Assembly (NCBI GenBank): GCA_021851865.1
Contig: JAJZBU010000019.1
Coordinates: 1-51,546, forward strand
Direction of reading: 5' to 3'
DNA length: 51,546 bases
DNA from: Pseudomonadota bacterium
GTDB taxonomy: Bacteria; Pseudomonadota; Gammaproteobacteria; Pseudomonadales; Moraxellaceae
Shown: positions 30,850 to 40,112 of the stretch, piece after piece
Layout: each line of letters starts with the position of its first letter
Numbering within the stretch: the stretch's first letter is position 1
Program-made: the position numbers and the translations under genes
Notes under the pieces: model-generated
Database searches by the model: none
The model's input: only the letters and a program-made list of their open reading frames with translations
Told to the model about the DNA's origin: nothing

Positions 30850-31910
30850 GACTGCGCCTGCGGCAATGGCAGGCGCATCTACAGGCGCCTTTGGCGCCGT
30901 TCTACCTGATCGTCGGCGATGAGCTCCTGCTCTGCCAGGAAGCCCTCGACGCTCTGCGCCAAGCAGCACGCCAACAGGGCTTCAGCGAGCGCCAGGTCTT
31001 TCACCTCGAACGCGGCCTGCAGCCAGGACAGATCCTACAAGCAGCGCACAGCCCTTCGCTCTTCGGCGATCGCCGTCTGCTCGAGCTGCGCTGCTCGCAG
31101 GCGCCGACCCAGGAACTGGCCACCATCCTGGCCGAACTCGCCGCGCGCCCCGACCCTGACGTCTTGCTCGTCTGCAGCCTGCCACGCCTGAACGCGCGTG
31201 AGCTCAAAGCCGCCTGGATCGAAGCCTGGGAGCGACAGGGCGTCCTGCTCGACATCGACAAAGTCGACGCCGCCGCCCTGCCTGCCTGGTTGCGCGAGCG
31301 CTTCGCCGCCGCCGGCTTCGAGGCCAGCCCCGAGGCCATCGCCGTTCTCGTCGAACGCACCGAGGGTCATCTGCTGGCGGCAGCGCAGGAGATCAGCAAG
31401 CTGCAGCTGCTCTGTCCGCCCGGCGTGATCGACATCGAAACCCTGCTCGCCAGCAGCTCACCGGCCGCCCGCTACGACGTCTACGCGATGAGTGACGCCG
31501 CCCTCGCCGGTCAGGCGGAACGCGCCCTCGACATCCTGCAATATCTGCTCGAAGAAGGTGAAGCGCTGCCCCTGCTGCTGTCGGCTCTGTGCAACGATCT
31601 GCGCCATTTGCTCGCTGCGGCGACGGCGCAGGCACGCGGTGAGGCACCAGCTACGGCCATGCGCGCCGCCGGCGCCTGGGAGCGTCGTCTGCCCGCGCTG
31701 CAAAAAGCCCTGACGCGGTTCACGCTCGGACAATTGCAGGGCCTGCTCGACCTTGCCCACGCCTGTGACCGATCCATCAAAGGACGCGGCGAACTCGCCG
31801 CCGAACTCGGCCTGCTGCGCCTGCTCTGCGCACTCGCCGGCCGCCCCCTGCTGCGCCCGTTACGGCCAGCCGCCCATCTTCCCCACGCCAGCGCAAGGAT
31901 GCCCTCATGA
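30846..31910 (+). CDS. holA: DNA polymerase III delta subunit
   Basis: The 354-residue product fits HolA (343 in E. coli). It has PFYLIVGDELLLCQEALDALR near the start, SLFGDRRLLELR near 64, ALPAWLRERFAAAGF near 137, and a C-terminal collar domain ending ELAAELGLLRLLCAL. It opens the beta clamp in the clamp loader. The start is a TTG at 30846 overlapping the lptE stop (TTGA). It is coupled downstream to a methyltransferase gene (ATGA). Confidence 0.94.
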   Translation: MRLRLRQWQAHLQAPLAPFYLIVGDELLLCQEALDALRQAARQQGFSERQVFHLERGLQPGQILQAAHSPSLFGDRRLLELRCSQAPTQELATILAELAARPDPDVLLVCSLPRLNARELKAAWIEAWERQGVLLDIDKVDAAALPAWLRERFAAAGFEASPEAIAVLVERTEGHLLAAAQEISKLQLLCPPGVIDIETLLASSSPAARYDVYAMSDAALAGQAERALDILQYLLEEGEALPLLLSALCNDLRHLLAAATAQARGEAPATAMRAAGAWERRLPALQKALTRFTLGQLQGLLDLAHACDRSIKGRGELAAELGLLRLLCALAGRPLLRPLRPAAHLPHASARMPS

Positions 31911-32782
31911 CACACTCCGCCACCGACACCTCCAGCATCTCCTTCACCGCCCACTACACCGGCTACGTCTGGTATCTGCAGCGCTGGTCCAGCCCCGCCT
32001 TCGTCACCCGTCAAGGCCGCCTCTACCACTTTTTGATGCAACCGCTGGAACAGCTGGCGCGCGGACTGATCGGGCAGAATGTGCAGACCACCCTGATCAC
32101 CCGGCACGCGCTGCTCGATCGTGAATTGCAACGCAACATCGACGCCGGCCACACCCAGGTGCTGGAACTCGCCTGTGGTCTGAGCCCGCGCGGCTGGTCT
32201 TTGCGCCAGCGTCACCCGCATCTGCTCTACGTCGAGGCCGATCTGCCAGCCATGGCGGCGCATAAGCAGCGCCTGCTGGCTGGCCTCGATGTCGACGCCA
32301 GCCAGCACCGCGTGGTCAGCTGCAATATTTTGGAAGAAAGCGGGCCTCTCAGCCTGGAGAGCGTCCTCAGCACGCACTTCGACCGCACGCGCCCGATCAC
32401 CGTCATCAGTGAAGGCTTGGTCAACTACTTCCGCCGCGACACCATCGCCGCCGTCTGGTCACGCCTGGGGCAGGCGCTGCACGCCTTTCCCGCCGCCTGT
32501 TACCTCACCGACAACTATGTCGAGCTGACGCAGCACCCGATGGCCGCCGTCATTCGCCAAGCCAACCGCTGGCTGGCCCTGGCGACACGCAGCTCTTTCA
32601 CCTTGCACTTTCGCGACGCGCAGGAAGCCGAGCAACAGTTTCTCGCCTGTGGCTTTGAGCATCTGCAATACCTAGATCCACAGCAGGAACTCACCGCCAG
32701 CGCCCTGCCGCGGGCGCGTGGCGAGTCGCTGGTGCGCGTTGTGCGCGCCAGCATCGGCGAGGACATTCAGCCGACGCGGTAG
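31907..32782 (+). CDS. SAM-dependent methyltransferase, leucine carboxyl methyltransferase (LCM)-like
   Basis: The 291-residue product has an SAM-binding motif VLELACGLSPRGWSL near residue 85 and the acidic strand LLYVEADLPAM near 107, then ITVISEGLVNYFRRD near 165. LEACGLS-type motif I followed by YVEVDLP and VAEGL.YF is typical of the LCM/Ppm1-like family. Its substrate is unknown. It overlaps holA by 4 nt (ATGA), so it belongs to the leuS-lptE-holA transcript. Its 3' end overlaps the convergent hydrolase gene by 16 nt. A gene at this place is not part of the usual holA neighbourhood that I know. Confidence 0.8.
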   Translation: MTHSATDTSSISFTAHYTGYVWYLQRWSSPAFVTRQGRLYHFLMQPLEQLARGLIGQNVQTTLITRHALLDRELQRNIDAGHTQVLELACGLSPRGWSLRQRHPHLLYVEADLPAMAAHKQRLLAGLDVDASQHRVVSCNILEESGPLSLESVLSTHFDRTRPITVISEGLVNYFRRDTIAAVWSRLGQALHAFPAACYLTDNYVELTQHPMAAVIRQANRWLALATRSSFTLHFRDAQEAEQQFLACGFEHLQYLDPQQELTASALPRARGESLVRVVRASIGEDIQPTR

Positions 32783-34071
32783 ATACGCGCCACTTCGCCG
32801 TGCTGCCGTTCGGTCTGGAAGCGGCAGCGGAAGAAGCTTTCGTCCTCAAGCAGAGCCTTGAGTTCATAGGCGGTCTCGAAACGGCCGTGCTTGAACAGGC
32901 AGCGCATCGTGTTTTCGCCGTGTTCGAAGACGAGGAGCTCGATACGCAAGGCCGAACCCTCGAGACAGAGGATGAGGTCACGCGAGTGCTCGGCCAGTGA
33001 AAAGCCCTGATGATCGTATTCGAGCAAGCAGCCGAAGAAGCTCATGTCGCGTACCCGCACCGGCACATCGACAGCGATAGAGCCGTCGACGCGCGAGATG
33101 CTGATGACGCGCGCGTGCGGATTGCAGGGGGCAAAGCGCGGCTCGCCACGATGCTCGATACGCTCATAGTTGCCAAGAGCGAACGGACGTATGCCGGCAA
33201 CCTGGGCCAGATCCTGACCGCGCAGATAAGCGACAAACATCGCCATGCACTCGTCGCGGCGCTCAAGTTGGGCGACGTGATCAGCGCCTTCCACCAGAGC
33301 GAAGGTGGCCTGCGGACAACGCGCGGCGAACAGCGCATTCTCGAAAGGCGGCGTGAAGCTGTCGAACTCGCCGGTGGCGACCAGGGTCGGACACGTCGGG
33401 TAACCGAGGATGCTCTCGACTTCGAGCAGGCGACGGGCGTTGATGCGGTAGCGCGCCTGTTCATTGCTGGAGAAAGAGCGCATCTGGCGATGAAAGAGAC
33501 GGCGCGTGGTGTCGCTGATGGCGGTCTCACCGAGACGCGCGTGATTGACCAGATACAGCACCACCGCCTGTCCGAATTCATCAAGACGTGCCTCGTCGAG
33601 CACGCGTATCGACTCTTCAAGCAGCATGCGCCAGCTCTTGCGCGGTTTCGGCAGGATACCGGTGACGATGAGACGCTCCATCGCCTGCGGATATTTGTAA
33701 GCGAAAGTGCTGGCGATCACCGAGCCCAAGGACAGGCCCATGATCGAGACCTTGTGCAGGTCATTGCGCACCGTCCACTGATGCAGCAGATCGGCGAGAT
33801 CTTCCATGCCGAGCTCAGGCGCCAACTGCTCGTTGTCGCCGAGCGAAGGCAGGTCGACCATGATCACCGACACTTCTTCGAGCAGGGCTTCGAGACAGTA
33901 CTTGAAGGAATTGAAGTTCTGAAAAGCACCGCCGAGGACGATCAGGGGCGGCTTCGATGTACCCTGCGGACCATTGAAAGCGAGATAATTGATCTGCCAG
34001 CGCCCGATAAACTGTTGATGTGGCGGCTGCTTGAGTGCATGACGGGAATAATCTTCCTGGCGAAATTCCAT
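32767..34071 (-). CDS. Alpha/beta hydrolase fused to a C-terminal PilZ-like domain
   Basis: The 434-residue product has two parts. Residues about 25-285 are an alpha/beta hydrolase: nucleophile elbow GLSLGS with Ser114, Asp237 in TGEFDSFTP and His265 in GADHVAQ form a complete triad. Residues about 300-430 look like PilZ: R308-x3-R312 (RGEPR) and D342-x-S-x-x-G347 (DMSFFG), the c-di-GMP binding signature, followed by beta strands. There is no signal peptide, so it is cytoplasmic. The inference is a hydrolase controlled by c-di-GMP; the window also holds two diguanylate cyclases. The substrate is unknown. The gene is divergent from proA and has an AT-rich upstream region. Confidence 0.82.
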   Translation of the reverse strand: MEFRQEDYSRHALKQPPHQQFIGRWQINYLAFNGPQGTSKPPLIVLGGAFQNFNSFKYCLEALLEEVSVIMVDLPSLGDNEQLAPELGMEDLADLLHQWTVRNDLHKVSIMGLSLGSVIASTFAYKYPQAMERLIVTGILPKPRKSWRMLLEESIRVLDEARLDEFGQAVVLYLVNHARLGETAISDTTRRLFHRQMRSFSSNEQARYRINARRLLEVESILGYPTCPTLVATGEFDSFTPPFENALFAARCPQATFALVEGADHVAQLERRDECMAMFVAYLRGQDLAQVAGIRPFALGNYERIEHRGEPRFAPCNPHARVISISRVDGSIAVDVPVRVRDMSFFGCLLEYDHQGFSLAEHSRDLILCLEGSALRIELLVFEHGENTMRCLFKHGRFETAYELKALLEDESFFRCRFQTERQHGEVARIYRVG

Positions 34072-34156
34072 ATCGACCTCTTCGGCTCTGCCGTGTTCTT
34101 GTTATATTATTTTGTTTTGTCGTCGCTCGTGCCGCTTCGCTTCCCCGAGGCGGAAG

Positions 34157-34182
34157 TTTATCCTACACCTTTGCAGGATAAA
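34157..34182. promoter_or_regulatory. Inverted repeat between the hydrolase-PilZ gene and proA
   Basis: TTTATCCT (34157-34164) and AGGATAAA (34175-34182) are perfect 8-bp arms around a 10-bp centre, giving an 18-bp centre-to-centre spacing suited to a dimeric regulator. The site lies 85 bp upstream of the hydrolase start and 80 bp before proA. A role as a transcriptional hairpin is less likely because no T-run follows. Confidence 0.45.
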
Positions 34183-34262
34183 TTTCATCGCTCGGGCGCC
34201 AGCCTCCCGATATGCGGCGGAACACTCGTAAACCGGAAGATCCTCATCTCCCATCGGCCAGG

Positions 34263-35528
34263 ATGAACATGGACCTCAATGCTTATATGCTGGGCCTCGG
34301 CAAGACCGCCCGCCAATGCGCCCGCCCCATGGCACGCGCCACCACGGCGCAGAAGAACGCCGCCTTGCTGGCCATCGCCCGCCAGCTCGAACACGACCAG
34401 GCCGCCATCCTGCAGGCCAATGGCGAAGATCTGCGCGCCGCCGAGGCGCAAAAACTGGAAGCGGCCCTGCTCGACCGCCTCGCCCTGAACCCGGCGCGCT
34501 TCGCTGACATGCTCGCAGGTCTGGAGCAGGTCGCCGCCCTGCGCGACCCCATCGGCGAGATCGAGGACCTGCAATACCGCCCCTCCGGCATCCAGATCGG
34601 CCAGATGCGCGTGCCGCTCGGGGTCGTCGGCATCATCTATGAGTCGCGCCCCAACGTCACCGTCGACGCCGCCGCCTTGTGCCTGAAGTCGGGCAACGCC
34701 ACCATTTTGCGCGGTGGCTCGGAAGCCCTGCGCAGCAACCAGGCGCTCGCCCAGGCCCTGCACCAGGGCCTCGCCGACAGCGGTCTGCCGGCCGCCGCCG
34801 TGCAGGTGCTCGACACCACGGAACGCCAGGCGGTCGATCGCCTGGTGAGCATGCCGGAGTATGTCGACGTCATCGTGCCGCGCGGCGGCAAGGGCCTGAT
34901 CGAGAGGGTCAGCGCGCACGCGCGCGTGCCGGTGATCAAACATCTCGACGGCATCTGTCACGTCTATGTGCACGCCGACGCCGACCTCGCCATGGCCGAA
35001 CGCATCGTCGTCAATGCCAAGACGCACCGCTACGGCGTCTGCAACGCCATGGAAACCCTGCTCGTCGATCAGTCGATCGCGGCGCAGGCCCTGCCCCGCC
35101 TGCTGCCGCCCCTGCGCGCGCGCGGCGTCGAGCTGCGTGGGTGTGAGCGTAGCCGCGCCCTCGATGCGCAACTACTGGCGGCGAGCGAGGCGGACTGGTC
35201 GACGGAGTACCTCGCTCCCATCCTGGCCATACGCTTGGTCGATGGCCTCGACGCCGCCATGGAACATATCGAGCGTTATGGCTCGCACCATACCGACGCC
35301 ATCGTCACACGCGATCTGGCCTGCGCCCGCCGCTTCCTCAACGAAGTCGACTCGAGCTCGGTCATGGTCAACGCCTCGACGCGCTTCGCCGATGGCTTTG
35401 AATACGGACTCGGCGCCGAGATCGGCATTTCCACCGACAAATTCCATGCCCGCGGTCCCGTCGGTCTGAACGGCCTGACCTCGCTCAAATGGATCGTCAT
35501 CGGCGACGGGCAGATTCGTGGCGGCTGA
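34263..35528 (+). CDS. proA: Gamma-glutamyl phosphate reductase
   Basis: The 421-residue product matches ProA (417 in E. coli). It has [31 protein letters not shown] and the catalytic cysteine in [14 protein letters not shown], then [28 protein letters not shown]. It makes glutamate semialdehyde for proline. The start is at [11 protein letters not shown], since codons upstream do not look like ProA. It overlaps nadD by 11 nt. Confidence 0.97.
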   Translation: MNMDLNAYMLGLGKTARQCARPMARATTAQKNAALLAIARQLEHDQAAILQANGEDLRAAEAQKLEAALLDRLALNPARFADMLAGLEQVAALRDPIGEIEDLQYRPSGIQIGQMRVPLGVVGIIYESRPNVTVDAAALCLKSGNATILRGGSEALRSNQALAQALHQGLADSGLPAAAVQVLDTTERQAVDRLVSMPEYVDVIVPRGGKGLIERVSAHARVPVIKHLDGICHVYVHADADLAMAERIVVNAKTHRYGVCNAMETLLVDQSIAAQALPRLLPPLRARGVELRGCERSRALDAQLLAASEADWSTEYLAPILAIRLVDGLDAAMEHIERYGSHHTDAIVTRDLACARRFLNEVDSSSVMVNASTRFADGFEYGLGAEIGISTDKFHARGPVGLNGLTSLKWIVIGDGQIRGG

Positions 35529-36159
35529 CGCCCTCGCCATCCTCGGCGGCTCTTTCGATCCCGTCCACCGTGGCCATCTGGCTCTGGCCGAGGCCCTGCT
35601 ACGGAGCTTGCCGCTGCAGGAACTGCGTCTCCTGCCGGCCGCCTGCTCGCCCCTGAAAAACACCAGCACCCCCTTCGTCCACCGCTTGCGCATGCTCGAG
35701 CTGGCCTGCGCCGGTCAGGAGCGCCTGCGCGTCGATGACCGCGAGGGCCGCCGTCCACCGCCTTCCTACAGCATCGACACGCTGCGTGAACTGCGTCAGG
35801 AACACGCCGGCCCCCTCATCTTTGTCCTTGGCGAAGACGTGCTGCCGGAACTGCAGCGCTGGAAGGACGTGGAGAGCCTCCTCAACGTCGCTCATCTGCT
35901 CATCATCCGGCGCCCGGATGAAGACGCCCGCGCCATCGATCCTGCCATCGCCGCCTGGCTGCAACGTCACCGACAGCCGCTGACCGCGCTCAGCGACAGC
36001 TGGCAAGGTCAGGTCGCCTGGCTGGAGACGCCTTATCTACCCATCGCCTCGCGTCATTTGCGTCAGGCCCTAGCGCGTGGCGCCGGCGCGGCGATGGACG
36101 GTCTCATGCCGGCTGTCGCCGCCTATATACTGGAACATCGCCTCTACACACAGGAGTAA
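35518..36159 (+). CDS. nadD: Nicotinate-nucleotide adenylyltransferase
   Basis: The 213-residue product matches NadD (213 in E. coli). It has [18 protein letters not shown] with the HxGH-type motif, [10 protein letters not shown], the region [16 protein letters not shown], and [10 protein letters not shown] in place of the usual ISST.IR. It makes deamido-NAD. The start is GTG at 35518, inside the end of proA. The proA-nadD-rsfS-rlmH order is conserved. Confidence 0.95.
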   Translation: MAADALAILGGSFDPVHRGHLALAEALLRSLPLQELRLLPAACSPLKNTSTPFVHRLRMLELACAGQERLRVDDREGRRPPPSYSIDTLRELRQEHAGPLIFVLGEDVLPELQRWKDVESLLNVAHLLIIRRPDEDARAIDPAIAAWLQRHRQPLTALSDSWQGQVAWLETPYLPIASRHLRQALARGAGAAMDGLMPAVAAYILEHRLYTQE

Positions 36160-36169
36160 GCAAGAACCC

Positions 36170-36529
36170 ATGAGCATGGATCAACAGGACGCCATCGTCC
36201 CCCTCATCGTCGATGCCCTCGACGACCTCAAAGCCGTTCAGGTGCACGCCATCGATGTGCGCACCCGAACATCCCTGGCCGACACGATGATCATCGCCAG
36301 CGGCACCTCGACACGCCACGTCAAGGCCCTCGCCGATCATGTGCAGGAGAAGCTGCGCGCCTGCGGACACCGTCCGATCGGCGTCGAAGGTGAGCGCGAC
36401 GCCGAATGGATTCTGGTCGATCTCGGCAGCGCCATCGTGCACATCATGCTGCCGGCGACGCGCACCTTTTACGACCTCGAGCGTCTCTGGGGTGAACCCA
36501 GCGCGCGTGCTTCGCAATTGCCGGGCTGA
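36170..36529 (+). CDS. rsfS: Ribosomal silencing factor RsfS
   Basis: The 119-residue product is an RsfS/Iojap protein: IVDALDDLKAVQVHAIDV, LADTMIIASGTSTRHVKALAD, and GVEGERDAEWILVDLGSAIVHIM. It binds L14 (uL14) on the large subunit and blocks subunit joining in starvation. ATG 36170 is followed by a second in-frame ATG at 36176; either may be used. It lies 10 nt after nadD. Confidence 0.96.
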   Translation: MSMDQQDAIVPLIVDALDDLKAVQVHAIDVRTRTSLADTMIIASGTSTRHVKALADHVQEKLRACGHRPIGVEGERDAEWILVDLGSAIVHIMLPATRTFYDLERLWGEPSARASQLPG

Positions 36530-36553
36530 ACCGCACGTCGGTGGGGAGAGCGC

Positions 36554-37021
36554 ATGAAAATCCGTCTTCTCGCCGTCGGCCAGGGCATGCCGACCTGGGT
36601 GCGACAAGGCTACGAAGAGTACGCCAAGCGCCTGGGACGCGACCTGCGCCTTGAACTGGTGGAGATCGCCGCCGGTCATCGCGGCAAGTCGGCGGACCTG
36701 CAGCGCACCTTGCGCGAGGAGGGGCAAGCCCTGCTGGCGGCGCGCCGGGCGCAGGATCACTTGGTCGCCCTGGCCATCGATGGTCAGGCCTGGAGCACCC
36801 CCGATCTGGCCGAGCAGTTGCGCCTCTGGCAGGGACTTGGGCGCGATGTCTGCCTCGCCGTCGGTGGTCCTGACGGTCTGAGCGAGGCGGTTTTGAGCCA
36901 AGCCGGGCAACGCTGGTCACTGTCGGCGCTGACCCTGCCGCACCCGATGGTGCGCGTCATCGTCGCCGAACAGATCTATCGTGCCTGGACGCTTCTGCAA
37001 GGCCACCCTTATCACCGCTGA
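36554..37021 (+). CDS. rlmH: 23S rRNA pseudouridine-1915 N3-methyltransferase RlmH
   Basis: The 155-residue product is exactly the size of E. coli RlmH. The SPOUT knot region has CLAVGGPDGLSEAVL and LTLPHPMVRVIVAEQIYRAW, and the C-terminus ends GHPYHR as in the family. It methylates pseudouridine 1915 in helix 69. Its stop codon overlaps the -35 of the mrdA promoter. Confidence 0.97.
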   Translation: MKIRLLAVGQGMPTWVRQGYEEYAKRLGRDLRLELVEIAAGHRGKSADLQRTLREEGQALLAARRAQDHLVALAIDGQAWSTPDLAEQLRLWQGLGRDVCLAVGGPDGLSEAVLSQAGQRWSLSALTLPHPMVRVIVAEQIYRAWTLLQGHPYHR

Positions 37022-37046
37022 CAAGCGCGACGCGCTTCGTTACCAT
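37018..37046 (+). promoter_or_regulatory. Candidate sigma70 promoter for mrdA-rodA-mltB
   Basis: CTGACA (37018-37023, 5 of 6 to consensus), a 17-bp spacer and TACCAT (37041-37046, 4 of 6) lie across the rlmH stop, 25 bp before the mrdA ATG. It would separate the wall-elongation genes from nadD-rsfS-rlmH. Confidence 0.5.
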
Positions 37047-37070
37047 GGCGCTTTTGGCGAATGATCCGGC

Positions 37071-38954
37071 ATGAGCAAGCCCATCAACATCAAGGACAAC
37101 CCACAGGAGCAGGCCCTCTTTCAGCGGCGCTCGGTGGCCGCCGGCATTCTGGTCCTCATCGCCCTGCTCTCCCTGTTGGCGCGCTACTTCGTCCTGCAGA
37201 TCCGCGACTATGACCTCTACCGCACCTTGTCAGAAAACAATCGAGTGCATCTCGAGCCTTTGCCACCGCCTCGCGGCATCATCTACGATCGCAACGGCGT
37301 CATCCTCGCCGACAACCAGCCGACCTATACGCTGAACCTACGCCGTGATCGCGACGAGGACCTGAACGCGACGCTGAACCGCCTGCAAAGGCTGCTCAAC
37401 TTGAGCGACTCCGACGTCGCCAGGGTTCGGGAAAAGGCGCAAACCCTGCACCGCTTTGAAGATCTGCCGGTGAAGATGCGCCTCAGCGACACCGACATCG
37501 CGCGCATCAGTGAGGAGAAATACCTGCTGCCCGGTGTCCATATCAGCGTCGAACTGGCACGCCATTACCCCTATGGGGCGATGTTCTCGCACGTGCTTGG
37601 CTACGTCTCGCGCATCAGCGCCAGCGAGCAGGACAAGCTCGACCCCGACCTCTACGCCGGCACCCTGCTGATCGGCAAATCGGGACTGGAAAAATACTAT
37701 GAGGCCCTGCTGCACGGGCGTCCTGGCTACCAGCACATCGAGACCAATGCGCACGGCCGCCTCATCCGCGTTCTCGAACGCACGCCGCCGGTGCGCGGTG
37801 ATGACCTGACCTTGCATCTCGACTATGAGCTGCAGAAGATCGCCTACGACGCTCTCGGGGCGCATCGCGGCGCTGTCGTCGCCATCGACCCGCAGACTGG
37901 CGGCGTCCTCGCCTTCGTCAGCACACCCGGTTTCGACCCCAACCCCTTCGTCAGCGGCATCCCTTACAAGCTCTATCAGGCCTTGCGTGACGACCCCGAC
38001 CAACCGCTCTACAACCGCGCCCTGCAGGGCGTCTATCCGGCCGGATCGACGATCAAGCCGATCGAGGGTCTGGGCGCCGCCGAACTCGGCGTCATCGACT
38101 GGAACTGGAAGATCCAGGACCCCGGCTATTACCATCTACCCGGCGACTCGCACATCTTTCATGACTGGAAAAAAGGTGGCCATGGCGTCGTCGATCTTTT
38201 CCTGGCCATCGAGCAGTCGTGTGACACCTTCTTTTATCAGGTCGGTGCCCGCCTCGGCATCGATCGTTTCCACGACTGGATGACGCAGTTCAGCTTTGGT
38301 CGTCGCACCGGCATCGACCTGGTCAATGAAAAGACCGGCATCCTGCCGTCGACCGCCTGGAAGCGCAAAGTTCTGCACCAGCCCTGGTATCCGGGCGAGA
38401 TGCTCTCGGTCGCCATCGGCCAGGGCTACTTCACCGTCACGCCCTTGCAGTTGGCCCTGGCCACAGCCATGGTCGCCAACGGCGGCAAGATCCTACGCCC
38501 ACATCTGCTGCGCACCGCCAGCGGCGCCATCGCCTACGACCCGGGCAATCATCCCATCGGCCAGATCGCCGTTCACGACATCAAAAATTGGCAGGGCGTG
38601 CGCGCCGCCATGGCGGCCGTGGTCAGTGGACCGCACGGCACCGCCACCAGCATCGGACGCACGCTCAAGGGCTATACCATCGCCGGCAAGACCGGGACGG
38701 CGCAGGTGCGTGGCCTCAACGGCCAGAAGTACAACGCCGCCGAAACTCCGGAACGCTTGCGCGACCACGCTTGGTTCGTCGCCTACGCTCCGGTCGAGCA
38801 GGCGCGCATCGCCGTCGCCGTTCTGGTTGAAAATGGCCAACACGGCGGCAGCGCCGCCGCTCCCATCGCACGCGCCATGTTCGACTATTGGCTTCTCGGC
38901 ATCCGCCCCGCCCCCGTCCCGCCTGCTTCACCACCGCCCGCCGAGGGACATTGA
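37071..38954 (+). CDS. mrdA: Penicillin-binding protein 2
   Basis: The 627-residue product matches PBP2 (633 in E. coli). A single membrane anchor lies at about 22-45. The pedestal domain contains PPPRGIIYDRNGVILADNQP. The transpeptidase has Ser326-x-x-Lys329 (PAGSTIKP), the S-x-D/N-type motif EQSCDTFF, and KTGTAQV near 543. It cross-links peptidoglycan during elongation with RodA, encoded 2 nt downstream. Confidence 0.98.
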   Translation: MSKPINIKDNPQEQALFQRRSVAAGILVLIALLSLLARYFVLQIRDYDLYRTLSENNRVHLEPLPPPRGIIYDRNGVILADNQPTYTLNLRRDRDEDLNATLNRLQRLLNLSDSDVARVREKAQTLHRFEDLPVKMRLSDTDIARISEEKYLLPGVHISVELARHYPYGAMFSHVLGYVSRISASEQDKLDPDLYAGTLLIGKSGLEKYYEALLHGRPGYQHIETNAHGRLIRVLERTPPVRGDDLTLHLDYELQKIAYDALGAHRGAVVAIDPQTGGVLAFVSTPGFDPNPFVSGIPYKLYQALRDDPDQPLYNRALQGVYPAGSTIKPIEGLGAAELGVIDWNWKIQDPGYYHLPGDSHIFHDWKKGGHGVVDLFLAIEQSCDTFFYQVGARLGIDRFHDWMTQFSFGRRTGIDLVNEKTGILPSTAWKRKVLHQPWYPGEMLSVAIGQGYFTVTPLQLALATAMVANGGKILRPHLLRTASGAIAYDPGNHPIGQIAVHDIKNWQGVRAAMAAVVSGPHGTATSIGRTLKGYTIAGKTGTAQVRGLNGQKYNAAETPERLRDHAWFVAYAPVEQARIAVAVLVENGQHGGSAAAPIARAMFDYWLLGIRPAPVPPASPPPAEGH

Positions 38955-38956
38955 CC

Positions 38957-40105
38957 ATGGCTCCGCAAGAACGCTTTCTCCGTCATGCGCCGCGTGATGG
39001 CCGCGAATTCCGGCAACGCCGTTCGCTCTGGCTCTGGCTCAAACTCGACCCCGTGCTGTTTCTGCTCCTCGGCCTGCTCGCCGTCCTCGGCATGTTCGAG
39101 GTCTACTCGGCGACCGATCGCGACCTCGGCATGCTGACCAAGCAGGGCGGCTCCTTTCTTCTCGGCTTCGCCCTGCTCCTGATCCTCGCCCAGATTCCAC
39201 CGCGCATCTATCGCCTGTGGTCGCCCTGGTTCTATGCTTTGGGCACCTTGCTGCTGCTCGCCGTCGCCGTCGCCGGCCAGGTGCGTCTGGGCGCGCGGCG
39301 CTGGCTGCACATCCCCGGCGTCACCAGCATCCAGCCCTCGGAGTTCATGAAGCTGGCCATGCCGATGATGCTCGCCTGGTTCTTGTCAGCGCGGCCGCTG
39401 CCGCCGCGCATCCTGCCCTTCGTGGTCAGTCTGGTTCTGCTCATCGTGCCGGCGGCGCTGATCGCGCGCCAGCCCGATCTCGGCACCGCCATTCTGGTCT
39501 TCAGCGCTGGATTTTTCTGCCTCTTCCTCGCCGGCTTGTCCTGGTGGATCCTCGGCGGCGCCCTGACCGCGTCCCTGCCGGCGGCCTGGGTGGCGTGGAA
39601 ATTTCTTCTGCACGACTACCAGCGTCAGCGCATCATCACCCTCTTCTCCCCCGAGTCCGATCCCCTCGGCAATGGCTGGAACATCATCCAGTCGAAGACC
39701 GCCATCGGCTCGGGCGGCTTTCTCGGCAAGGGCTGGCTGCACGGCACGCAATCCCACCTCGACTTCCTGCCGGAAGGGCACACCGACTTCGTCATCGCCG
39801 CTTTCAGTGAAGAGTTCGGCTTCATCGGCGTCATGGTCCTGCTGATCCTGTACGCCCTGCTCATCGCCCGCTGCCTGCAGATCGCCAATGCCACCCAGGA
39901 TGGCTATGGCCGCCTCCTCGCCGGTTCCATCACTCTGTCTTTCTTCGTCTACGTCTTCGTCAACATGGGCATGGTCAGTGGCATCCTGCCGGTGGTTGGC
40001 GTCCCGCTACCTTTCATCAGCTACGGCGGCACCGCCGTGGTCACTCTGCTCGCTGGCTTCGGCATGCTGATGTCGATCCACAGCCATAAAAAACTTCTCG
40101 GATGA
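38957..40105 (+). CDS. rodA: Rod-shape protein RodA, SEDS glycosyltransferase
   Basis: The 382-residue product fits RodA (370 in E. coli) with about ten membrane segments. SEDS motifs are present: RRWLHIPGVTSIQPSEFMKL, LPEGHTDFVIAAFSEEFGF, and GVPLPFISYGGTAVVTLLAGFGML. It polymerises lipid II glycan together with PBP2. The ATG lies 2 nt after the mrdA stop with GAGGGA upstream. Confidence 0.97.
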   Translation: MAPQERFLRHAPRDGREFRQRRSLWLWLKLDPVLFLLLGLLAVLGMFEVYSATDRDLGMLTKQGGSFLLGFALLLILAQIPPRIYRLWSPWFYALGTLLLLAVAVAGQVRLGARRWLHIPGVTSIQPSEFMKLAMPMMLAWFLSARPLPPRILPFVVSLVLLIVPAALIARQPDLGTAILVFSAGFFCLFLAGLSWWILGGALTASLPAAWVAWKFLLHDYQRQRIITLFSPESDPLGNGWNIIQSKTAIGSGGFLGKGWLHGTQSHLDFLPEGHTDFVIAAFSEEFGFIGVMVLLILYALLIARCLQIANATQDGYGRLLAGSITLSFFVYVFVNMGMVSGILPVVGVPLPFISYGGTAVVTLLAGFGMLMSIHSHKKLLG

Positions 40106-40112
40106 GACCCGC

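Noticed and set aside
33010-34266. Plus-strand frame of 418 codons opposite the hydrolase-PilZ gene
   Set aside because: The catalytic triad and PilZ signature are on the minus strand; the plus-strand translation has no motif.
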